Below, piece after piece: positions 1-6,459 of a stretch of DNA of 15,062 bases; within the stretch, counting starts at the first letter, position 1, and each line of letters starts with the position of its first letter. The notes under the pieces are model-generated. The model ran no database searches, was not told where the DNA came from, and saw nothing but the letters and a program-made list of their open reading frames with translations. The stretch covers positions 1-15,062 of the forward strand of contig RFJS01000397.1 in NCBI GenBank assembly GCA_003694825.1. The letters run 5' to 3'. The stretch comes from Verrucomicrobiota bacterium (GTDB taxonomy: Bacteria > Verrucomicrobiota > Verrucomicrobiia > Opitutales > Opitutaceae). Both the position numbers and the translations under genes were made by a program.

Positions 1-452
1 CGCGTGCGCGGATCGGGTGCCCCGCGGCGCACCCACTCGATGAGGTCGGCGATTTGCCGGTTGCTGAGCTTCTTGCCTTTCGGGGGCATCTGGAGGTCTT
101 CGTCCTCGTAGGAGACGGCCAGGATGAGGAGACTGTTTTCGGGGTCGCCGGGGATGACGGCGTCGCCGGAGTAGCCGCCGTGGAGGAGCCCCTCGCGGGT
201 ATCGAGCAGGAGTCCTCCTTTGACCTTGTCGGCTTCGTGGCTGTGACAGCGGTAGCAGTGTTCGGTGAGGATGGGACGAATGCGGGTTTCGAAGAAGTCG
301 AGATCGGCGCCGGCGAGGTTCGGCAGGGGCGGTTGAGGCGGAGTGGTTCCGGCGAAGGCGAATGTGACCGTGCTCAGGAGGAGCCCTCCGATCAGGCGCC
401 AGCGCGCGAGGGGCGGTGTTTCCAGAGAGGGACGTCGGAGCCGGGAGCGCAT
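1..452 (-). CDS. Planctomycete-type cytochrome c (PSCyt1) domain protein, N-terminal part (runs off left edge)
   Basis: The first 150 residues are visible. An Arg-rich start and a hydrophobic stretch (about residues 19-35) form a signal peptide, so the protein is exported. A c-type haem site, CYRCH, lies at residues 66-70, and a QMPPKGKKLS segment at 121-130 supplies the likely axial Met (M122). The spacing and the tail DLIEWVRRGAPDPR are typical of the planctomycete cytochrome C (PSCyt1) domain. In that family this domain usually leads a long protein with DUF1549, DUF1553 and PSD1 domains, so a further several hundred residues off the window are expected but not seen. The start ATG is 9 bp after the DUF1501 stop codon, which implies co-transcription; no strong ribosome binding site is visible. 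The substrate is unknown. These proteins are generally thought to be periplasmic redox enzymes. Confidence 0.88.
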   Translation of the reverse strand, partial: MRSRLRRPSLETPPLARWRLIGGLLLSTVTFAFAGTTPPQPPLPNLAGADLDFFETRIRPILTEHCYRCHSHEADKVKGGLLLDTREGLLHGGYSGDAVIPGDPENSLLILAVSYEDEDLQMPPKGKKLSNRQIADLIEWVRRGAPDPRT

Positions 453-461
453 GGCAGGCGA

Positions 462-1886
462 TCAGGCGAGGATGTCGTGGATGACGTTGCCGGCGACGTC
501 GGTGAGGCGAAAGTCGCGGCCGTTGAAGCGGTAGGTGAGCCGGGTGTGGTCGAAGCCGAGGGCATGGAGGATGGTGGCGTGCAGGTCGTGGACGTGGACT
601 TTGTCCTGCACGGCCCGGGCCCCGATTTCGTCGGTTGCCCCATGGATGGTGCCGCCCCGGATGCCGCCGCCGGCCATCCAGATGGTGAAGGCGCTGGCGT
701 TGTGGTCGCGGCCCGGGGTGTCGGAGCCGTTGCGGTCGCGCGAGGGTTTGCGACCGAATTCGCCGCCCCAGATCACGAGGGTGGAGTCGAGGAGGCCGCG
801 CTGCTTGAGGTCGCCGAGAAGGGCGGCGAGCGGCGTGTCGATTTCGCGGGCTTTGGCGGTGATCCGTTCCTGGAGGTCCTGGTGATGGTCCCAGCCGTCG
901 TGCCAGACCTGGACGAAACGCACGCCGCGCTCGACGAGCCGCCGGGCGATGAGGAGTTGATGTCCCTGCGGTGTGTCGCCGTAGGCCTGGCGAACGGGCT
1001 CGGGCTCTTTGTGGATGTCGAAGGCGTCGGTGGCCTCGGCCTGCATCCGGAAGGCGACCTCGCAGGCTTCGAGCCGGGTCTCGAGGGCCTGTTCGCGATG
1101 GAGGGTTTCGGCGTGGATCTCGTTGAGCTGGTGGACGAGTTCGAGCTGGCGGCGCTGTTCGCGCGCATCGAGGTAGGGACTGCGAATGTTCTGGAGCATC
1201 TGGTAGACGCTGCGTGCCCGGACGTTGACGGTGGTGCCCTGGTAGATGCCCGGCAGGAAGGCGGATTGGTAGTTGGCGGCGCCGCCGGCCGGGAGCCCGC
1301 CGGTGCGCAGGGCGATGAAGCCGGGGAGGTTTTCGTTTTCGGTGCCGAGGCCATAGACGACCCACGAACCGAGGCTGGGTCTGGCGATGCGCAGCGAGCC
1401 GGTGTTCATGAATACGGTGGCGACGTCGTGGGCGGGGATGTCGGTGTGCATCGACCGGATGACGGCCATGTCGTCGACGAACGCACCGGTTCGCTCGAAG
1501 AGTTCGCTGACTTCGATGCCGGATTGGCCGCGGGGGCGGAAGGAGAAGGGAGAGGCGAAGGCGACACCGCCATCCGGCAGTTTCCGGCCGTCGAGCCGGG
1601 CGAGGGCCGGCTTGGGGTCCCAGGTGTCGACATGGGACGGCGCTCCCTGGGCAAAGATGTGGATGACGGCACGGGCGCGGCCGGGAAAATGTGGCGGTTT
1701 CGGGGCGAGGGGAGAGGTGGTGCCGGTTCCCGGGGCTGCGGCGAGCCGATGGGCGGGATCGAGCAGCGTGGCGAGGCTGAGGGCGCCGATGCCACAGCCG
1801 ATGCGGGTGAGGAACTGGCGGCGGGTGAGGAAGTAGTCGGCCAGCTCGGTGGAGTGGCCGCAACAGGGGCGGTTCTTCTCGGGCAT
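462..1886 (-). CDS. DUF1501 family protein, Tat-exported
   Basis: Predicted 474 aa. The ATG at 1886 puts a twin-arginine signal at the N-terminus: TRRQFL at residues 21-26, followed by a hydrophobic stretch to about residue 42. The frame stays open upstream to 2267, but that extension is low-complexity and crosses the korB terminator, so it was not used. Family hallmarks are HIFAQGAPSHVDTWDPKP (about 76-93), GGEFGR (374-379), GRDHN (392-396) and the C-terminal GGGIRGGTIHGATDEIG. DUF1501 proteins have a sulfatase/alkaline-phosphatase-like fold and are abundant in Planctomycetes and Verrucomicrobia, nearly always beside a PSCyt1/DUF1553 protein. The same pairing occurs here, but with DUF1501 as the upstream gene. 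Tat export suggests folding, perhaps with cofactor insertion, before transport. The biochemical function is unknown; the pair probably works in the periplasm. Confidence 0.92.
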   Translation of the reverse strand: MPEKNRPCCGHSTELADYFLTRRQFLTRIGCGIGALSLATLLDPAHRLAAAPGTGTTSPLAPKPPHFPGRARAVIHIFAQGAPSHVDTWDPKPALARLDGRKLPDGGVAFASPFSFRPRGQSGIEVSELFERTGAFVDDMAVIRSMHTDIPAHDVATVFMNTGSLRIARPSLGSWVVYGLGTENENLPGFIALRTGGLPAGGAANYQSAFLPGIYQGTTVNVRARSVYQMLQNIRSPYLDAREQRRQLELVHQLNEIHAETLHREQALETRLEACEVAFRMQAEATDAFDIHKEPEPVRQAYGDTPQGHQLLIARRLVERGVRFVQVWHDGWDHHQDLQERITAKAREIDTPLAALLGDLKQRGLLDSTLVIWGGEFGRKPSRDRNGSDTPGRDHNASAFTIWMAGGGIRGGTIHGATDEIGARAVQDKVHVHDLHATILHALGFDHTRLTYRFNGRDFRLTDVAGNVIHDILA

Positions 1887-2040
1887 GGAGACGGACTTGG
1901 ACGGGACTGCGAGCGGCAACAGGGTGCACGGGCGCTGGTCGGGGACAGGCGTCCGGCAGCCATGAGGGACGTTGTCAGAAGTCCATGCGAAAGTCGAGCG
2001 CGGGGCGGGGTGTTTTCGGGCGGGAGCGGCGGCGGGGGCG

Positions 2041-2080
2041 GGAAAAAAGAAGGGCCCGGCAGTGCGGGGCTGCCGGGCCC
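2041..2080 (-). terminator. Intrinsic terminator of korAB
   Basis: A perfect 11-bp stem (GGGCCCGGCAG at 2052-2062 with CTGCCGGGCCC at 2070-2080) has a 7-nt loop. On the minus strand it is followed directly by TTCTTTTTTCC. It lies 40 bp past the korB stop codon and separates korAB from the DUF1501 gene. This is a textbook Rho-independent terminator and acts only on minus-strand transcripts. Confidence 0.92.
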
Positions 2081-2119
2081 ATGGGATGGAGGCGGGAGGA
2101 AGAAATTCGGAGCCCGATA

Positions 2120-3055
2120 TTAGCGCATTTTCGCGAAGGTGTCTCGCAGAATTTCCAGGTCGGATTTGCCTTTGACGCGCTCCCGGGCGCGCTGGTTGAG
2201 CTGAGCTTCCAGTTCGTTCTTGGTCAGACGCTGTGTTTCGTAGAACACGCCAAAGACACCTGGCCATTCGAGGTGGGCGAGTCGAAAGGCGGCCTCTTCG
2301 TCGGACGGATCATGGCGCTTCTCGTCTTCCGGCGTGCCGTCGTGCTTTTTCTCTTCGATTTCGATGAACTGCCCCTGTTTGCGCGGGACGGCGGCATCGA
2401 AGGCACCCGGGTAGAATTCGACGCACTCGGAGAGGATCTCGACGACGGAGAAGCCCTTGTGGTGGTAGGCGCGCCGATACATTTCTACCATGTGTTTGAC
2501 CTGGGCGGCGTGGCTGCGGGCCACGAAGGTGGCGCCCGAAGCGAGCAGCTTTTTCATCGGGTTGATGGGCTGGTCGATGGCGCCGGTGGGATCGGTCTTG
2601 GATTTGAAACCGATGGGGGAGGTCGGCGACGTCTGCTTTTTCGTCAGACCATAGACGAAGTTGTCCATGATGACGTAGGTGAGGTTGACGTTCTTGCGGG
2701 CGGTGTGGTCGAGGTGGTTGCCGCCGATGGAGAAGCCGTCGCCGTCACCGCCGAAGACGAAGACGTGGAGGTCGTCGCGGGAGAGGCTGACACCGACGGC
2801 GAAGGGCAGCGAGCGGCCGTGAATGTAGTGGCCGCCATGGGTGTTGACGAAGTAGGGGAAGCGGGAGGAGCACCCGATGCCGGCGAGCGTGACGATCTTC
2901 TCGTGGGGAATCTGCTCCTGTTCGAGAAAGCGGTAGAAGGCGGCAAGCACGGCGAAATCGCCGCAACCGGGGCACCACGTCGGATGATCGCCGGTGAGGA
3001 CCTTGCGAGTGAGCTTTTCGCCCGAAGGCGGAGTGTCTGCTGTGGCTGTGGACAT
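2120..3055 (-). CDS. korB: 2-oxoacid:ferredoxin oxidoreductase, beta (TPP-binding) subunit
   Basis: 311 aa. Together with KorA it catalyses CoA-dependent oxidative decarboxylation of a 2-oxoacid, most likely 2-oxoglutarate to succinyl-CoA, with ferredoxin as acceptor, in the cytoplasm. The thiamine diphosphate motif runs from GDGDG (103-107) to DN (131-132). The four cysteines expected to hold a [4Fe-4S] cluster are all present: CPGCG (C28, C31), GIGCSSR (C62) and SEC (C211). The signature NTHGGHYIHGRSLPFAVG is also clear. Length is normal for KorB. The start is 18 bp after the korA stop, so the two form one transcript that ends at the terminator at 2041-2080. No ferredoxin gene is visible nearby. 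The 2-oxoglutarate versus pyruvate preference cannot be settled from sequence alone; the fused KorA partner favours 2-oxoglutarate or a broad-range enzyme. Confidence 0.95.
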   Translation of the reverse strand: MSTATADTPPSGEKLTRKVLTGDHPTWCPGCGDFAVLAAFYRFLEQEQIPHEKIVTLAGIGCSSRFPYFVNTHGGHYIHGRSLPFAVGVSLSRDDLHVFVFGGDGDGFSIGGNHLDHTARKNVNLTYVIMDNFVYGLTKKQTSPTSPIGFKSKTDPTGAIDQPINPMKKLLASGATFVARSHAAQVKHMVEMYRRAYHHKGFSVVEILSECVEFYPGAFDAAVPRKQGQFIEIEEKKHDGTPEDEKRHDPSDEEAAFRLAHLEWPGVFGVFYETQRLTKNELEAQLNQRARERVKGKSDLEILRDTFAKMR

Positions 3056-3073
3056 GTGTGATCGTGCGGCGGT

Positions 3074-4912
3074 TTAGAGATTCGGGTAGAGCGAGAATGT
3101 GGATACGTGGTCGGCGCTGAGCCGGCGCACGCCCTCGAGGATTTCGCGGACCTTGTAGGGAAGCCCGTCGGTCTTGGTGATGCTGCGGATGGACTGGTAG
3201 GCGTAGCGGCCGCGCAGAAGGGTGGCGAGCTGGCCGAAGCCGTAGAGCCCCTCGTCGTTCATCTCGACGACGAAGACCTGACGGAAGCGGGTGAAGAGAC
3301 GCTCGAGGCCGTTGGGCAGCGGATGAAGGTGGCGCAGGTGGACGTGTCCGACGAGCTTGTCTTCGGCGCGAAGGCGGCGCACGGCCTCGCGGATCGGTCC
3401 CCAGGTGGAGCCCCACCCGACGAGCAGCACGTCGCCTTCCTGGTCGCCGTAGATCTCGGGGCGGGGAAGGGAGGCGGCGAGTTTTTTGAGCTTTTCCCGG
3501 CGGCGGGCCGTCATGCGCATGTGGATGGCGGGGTTGGCGCTCGGGTGGCCGTGCTCGTCGTGTTCGAGGCCGGTGACGGTCGGGTATTTCCCGTCGATCC
3601 GGGCGCCAGGAGGTGCGTGGCGGGTGGGGCCGTCAAGCGGGTAGGGCTTGAAGTCGGCCCCGCGGGGAGCGAGGTCGAGCTGGGGCGTGATCATGAGCTT
3701 TTCGAGATCAGGCTCCGGAAACGCCTCGATGCGGGTGGCGAGGGACTGGTCGGAGAGGATGATGACCGGAACGGAGAACTCCCTGGCGATGCGGGCCGCC
3801 TCGATGGCGCAGTAGAAGCAGCCCTCCACATTCTCGGGGGCGATGACTACGCGCGGGGCGTCGCCGTGGCTGCCGTAGATGGCCTGGAGCAGGTCGCTCT
3901 GTTCGACGTTGGTGGGCATGCCCGTGCTGGGGCCGCCGCGCTGGATGTTGACGATGATCAATGGGATCTCGGCCATGACTGCCCAGCCCAGGGCCTCCAT
4001 CTTCAGCGAGAGGCCCGGGCCGGAGCTGCCGGTGACGGCGGTATGGCCGGCATAGGCGGCGCCGAGAGCGGTGGAGATGGCGGCGAGTTCGTCCTCGCAT
4101 TGCACGAAGGTGCCGCCGTATTTCGGCAGCTCCGATCGAAGGATTTCCATGATGCTCGTCCACGGGGTGATCGGATAGCCGGCCCCATAGCGCACGCCGG
4201 CGGCGATGAGGCCGTAGGCGAGGGCCTGATTGCCGTCCATGGTGATCTGGACACGGCCGTCTTCGTCCTTTTCCTTTTCGAAATAGTAATAGCGCTTGAG
4301 GACGCTGTCGGCGGGGTAGGCGAATCCGGCGTCGAAGGCGAGCAGTGCGTTGCGCAGGACGCTCTCACCCTTGCTGGCAAAGCGTTCCTGGATGAGCTGC
4401 CGGAGCTTGTCGATCTGCAGGTTGAACATCCGCGCCAGCAGCCCGAGCACGAACATGTTTTTGCCCTTTTCCCGGGCGGACCCGCCGACGGCTTCGATGG
4501 TGAGTCCGGTGATGGGCACGCCGAAGTAGATGAAGCGCTTGTCCGAGAGGTCCGGCTTGACGTGGTCGGAGTCGTAGATGAGCACCCCGCGCTCCCGAAG
4601 GGAGTCGATGTGGCTTTCCAGACTGTGCTGGTAGAACGCCACGAGGAAGTCAGCGGAGTCACCCGCGGAGAGGACTTCGCCGGTGCCCATGCGGACCTGA
4701 AAGATCGATGGCCCGCCTGAGATCGTCGACGGGATCGTCATGTAGGTCATGACTTCCTGGGCCGTCCGGCCGGCCAGCCGCGCGAGGAAACCGCCGATGG
4801 TCTGAATGCCATCCTGGGAGTTTCCGGCGAGACGGATGACCGCGTCCTTCAGGACTTCCTTTTGTAGTGCTGCGCCCGAGATGGGCTGCGAGGACCGATC
4901 TGATGATACCAT
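3074..4912 (-). CDS. korA: 2-oxoacid:ferredoxin oxidoreductase, fused gamma-alpha subunit
   Basis: 612 aa from the ATG at 4912. An in-frame ATG at 5014 would add 34 Pro/Arg-rich residues with no family similarity, so it was not used. Residues about 20-195 form the gamma domain (VIRLAGNSQDGIQTIG, then TYMTIPSTISGGPS). Residues about 225-400 form the pyrimidine-binding alpha domain: GAGYPITPWTSIMEI (244-258), the catalytic-type Glu in QCEDELAAIS (271-280), TGSSGPGLSLKMEALGW (294-310) and QRGGPSTGMPTNVEQSD (324-340). The C-terminal transketolase-like domain spans about 490-600. This is the two-gene KorAB layout, with gamma fused to alpha. It supplies reduced ferredoxin and replaces or supplements the NAD-linked 2-oxoglutarate dehydrogenase. 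It is the first gene of the korA-korB operon and is divergent from the transporter at 5139. Confidence 0.95.
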   Translation of the reverse strand: MVSSDRSSQPISGAALQKEVLKDAVIRLAGNSQDGIQTIGGFLARLAGRTAQEVMTYMTIPSTISGGPSIFQVRMGTGEVLSAGDSADFLVAFYQHSLESHIDSLRERGVLIYDSDHVKPDLSDKRFIYFGVPITGLTIEAVGGSAREKGKNMFVLGLLARMFNLQIDKLRQLIQERFASKGESVLRNALLAFDAGFAYPADSVLKRYYYFEKEKDEDGRVQITMDGNQALAYGLIAAGVRYGAGYPITPWTSIMEILRSELPKYGGTFVQCEDELAAISTALGAAYAGHTAVTGSSGPGLSLKMEALGWAVMAEIPLIIVNIQRGGPSTGMPTNVEQSDLLQAIYGSHGDAPRVVIAPENVEGCFYCAIEAARIAREFSVPVIILSDQSLATRIEAFPEPDLEKLMITPQLDLAPRGADFKPYPLDGPTRHAPPGARIDGKYPTVTGLEHDEHGHPSANPAIHMRMTARRREKLKKLAASLPRPEIYGDQEGDVLLVGWGSTWGPIREAVRRLRAEDKLVGHVHLRHLHPLPNGLERLFTRFRQVFVVEMNDEGLYGFGQLATLLRGRYAYQSIRSITKTDGLPYKVREILEGVRRLSADHVSTFSLYPNL

Positions 4913-5003
4913 GTTTTGAGGTGACTTGGGACGTCTTGCTCTGCCCCGTCCGTCGGAAGGAGGGGGGTGTTCGACGAGCAGCGGCAGTATCGTTTCGGGG
5001 TAA

Positions 5004-5015
5004 ATTGCGCGCAAT
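5004..5015. promoter_or_regulatory. 12-bp palindrome in the korA/transporter divergent spacer
   Basis: ATTGCGCGCAAT is a perfect 12-bp inverted repeat in the 226-bp spacer between the divergent starts of korA (4912) and the EamA transporter (5139). It sits next to the most AT-rich stretch of the spacer (about 5015-5050), where promoters for both genes would be expected. It could be an operator half-shared by both promoters. Short palindromes also arise by chance in GC-rich DNA, so confidence is low. I could not pick convincing -35/-10 pairs in either direction. Confidence 0.25.
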
Positions 5016-5138
5016 CAAAAGGCTCGGTGAGGATTACGGTTTTTAATAGTTCTGTGCGGCTGCGCGTTGAGCTGAAGCGCAACGAATGGTTTGCGATTGC
5101 CTGCGGGCCGGCTGGCAGGCGGCGATGGCGGTTTTTCC

Positions 5139-6011
5139 ATGACTGTGTTCGTGCTGTTGTGTCTGGCTTCGCGTGTCTGCTACTCGCTCAACGATGTGTT
5201 CACCGGGCGGTTGTCCCGGGAGATGGGGCGGATGGAGGTGGCCGCGTGGCGCGGTGTTTCCCTCGGAGCGACGATGGCGCCGGTCCTTTTGTGGGTGCCG
5301 GTGGAGGCCTGGGGGGCGCTGGCGCAGCGGTGGCCGCGGCTGGCGCTGTGCGTCGCGCTGACGGCCATCTGCAACCTCCTGCAGAATCAGGCGGCGCGTT
5401 GGCTCCCGTTCGGGTTGCGGGCGGCGATTATCATGGCCGGGGTGGCGACGGGCAGCACGACGCTCGGATGGTTTATTCTCGGGGACACGCTGAATCCATT
5501 GCAGATCGTTCTCTGCGGCGTGGTGGTGGCGAGTGCCGCCCTCGCGGCGCGAGGTGAGCATGCCAACCACGAGATCGAACCGGAGATCGGACGCGGGGCG
5601 GCGGTGGCGGCGGCAGCTTCGGTGCTGATGGCGTTCAATGCCGTGATCGTCGCCGATCTGGCGCGCACGACCCACCCGCTCCTGACCGCGTGGGCGTGGG
5701 AGTTTGGTGCCGGCCTCGTGTTGGTCGGGCCGCTGTTGCCGCGCCTGCCGCGGCTGCCTCCGGTTGAGCATGTTCGGCGGTTCGGTCGCATCGCGCTGGC
5801 GGCACTGCCGACGGTGGCGGGGTCGTCCCTGTCGATGGTGGCCCTGTCTCTGGGGGCGATCGGCGTGTGGGCGGCTGTTTCGGGTACCCAGGTGCTTGTT
5901 ACGGCGGTTTTCGGCGCGCTCTGGCATGGCGAGCGCGTGGGGACGCGTCGCTGGGTGTGTTTCGCCGCCGCGGCCGTGGCGGTTTCGGGCCTGGCGGTAG
6001 TGCGTCTGTGA
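5139..6011 (+). CDS. EamA/DMT-superfamily membrane transporter
   Basis: 290 aa from the ATG at 5139. An upstream in-frame TTG at 5091 would put a charged Gly/Arg-rich stretch before the first membrane helix. The protein is almost wholly hydrophobic, with about ten predicted membrane segments in two homologous halves, as in the drug/metabolite transporter (EamA, DUF6-like) fold. The first half ends near ILGDTLNPLQIVLCGVVVAS, the usual 'xxxE/D-xxx-QxxG' end of an EamA repeat. The second ends with ALWHGERVGTRRWVCFAAAA, the matching position. Members export or import small metabolites across the inner membrane. The substrate cannot be told from sequence. The gene stands alone and is divergent from korA. 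A weak GAGGC/GCCTC hairpin (6023-6036) follows the stop but has no T-run. Confidence 0.87.
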   Translation: MTVFVLLCLASRVCYSLNDVFTGRLSREMGRMEVAAWRGVSLGATMAPVLLWVPVEAWGALAQRWPRLALCVALTAICNLLQNQAARWLPFGLRAAIIMAGVATGSTTLGWFILGDTLNPLQIVLCGVVVASAALAARGEHANHEIEPEIGRGAAVAAAASVLMAFNAVIVADLARTTHPLLTAWAWEFGAGLVLVGPLLPRLPRLPPVEHVRRFGRIALAALPTVAGSSLSMVALSLGAIGVWAAVSGTQVLVTAVFGALWHGERVGTRRWVCFAAAAVAVSGLAVVRL

Positions 6012-6088
6012 GCGCGCCGATGGAGGCCGAAGCCTCTCGCGGGTGAATTTTCAGGCCCTGCTCTCGAGCCGCCCAATCGGCGGATACG

Positions 6089-6117
6089 AAAAAACCGCAG
6101 CCCGGCAGGCGCTGCGG
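6089..6117 (-). terminator. Intrinsic terminator of the tRNA-Asp transcript
   Basis: CCGCAGC (6095-6101) pairs with GCTGCGG (6111-6117) around a 9-nt loop. On the minus strand the stem is followed by TTTTTT (6094 to 6089). It begins 8 bp beyond the tRNA 3' end. The T-run exists only for minus-strand transcripts, so it terminates the tRNA and not the transporter gene that converges from the other side. Confidence 0.85.
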
Positions 6118-6125
6118 CGGAAAAG

Positions 6126-6202
6126 TGGCGGGATGGACGGGACTCGAACCCGCGGCCTCCTGCGTGACAGGCAGGCGCTCTAACCAACTGAGCTACCACC
6201 CC
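6126..6202 (-). tRNA. tRNA-Asp (anticodon GTC), CCA encoded
   Basis: The minus strand folds as a full cloverleaf. The acceptor arm GGGGTGG pairs with CCATCCC (one G-U). The D arm begins with TAGCTCAG, the anticodon loop reads CTGTCAC (anticodon GTC, aspartate), and the T arm has GGTTCGAGTCC. The discriminator base is G73, the known identity element of tRNA-Asp, and the 3' CCA is in the gene. Length is 77 nt with CCA. A terminator follows at once. No integration scar or attachment-site duplication is visible at its 3' end. Confidence 0.97.
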
Positions 6203-6459
6203 TTGGCATCGGGAAGCCGGGAGAAAACGAACTGCCCGGGGGGTAGTCAAGCGCCGATTGGCAGGAATTTTCCGGTTTTTTTGGTTGGGAGGAGAGGCGC
6301 AGTGGGGCGACTCCCTCAGGGCCGCGCCGAAACCGGGAGACGGCGTTGTGTGTGACGGGATGGTGACGATTGTTTCTGATTGATGGCAGGCGTGTGATAA
6401 GGCGGTGACGGGCGGATTTGGCGTTGTGAACCGGTCTTTGCGGCTGGTTTGAGGGGGGC

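Noticed and set aside
54..2123. 689-codon plus-strand open frame across the cytochrome and DUF1501 genes
   Set aside because: It is antisense to two clearly recognised genes, has a Gly/Val/Glu-rich mirror composition, and matches no family. Long antisense frames are common in GC-rich DNA.
3107..4720. 537-codon plus-strand open frame opposite korA
   Set aside because: It is a shadow of korA with the same mirror composition and no signal, domain or ribosome binding site.
3074..4912. Trp in the KorA motif YPITPW, where many enzymes have Ser
   Set aside because: From memory this variant is usual in verrucomicrobial and related KorA proteins, so it is not a sign of lost function.
4913..5014. N-terminal extension of KorA by 34 residues
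   Set aside because: The extension is Pro/Arg-rich, unlike the family, and would overlap the divergent promoter region. The ATG at 4912 leads directly into the gamma domain.
6126..6202. tRNA-Asp as an integration site for a mobile element
   Set aside because: No integrase gene, no repeat of the tRNA 3' end and no change in gene character are seen on either side.
6361..6400. TTGTTT, 17 bp, TGTGAT as a promoter for the TonB receptor
   Set aside because: Only a weak match at both boxes; equally good matches would be expected by chance, and promoter rules in this phylum are poorly known.
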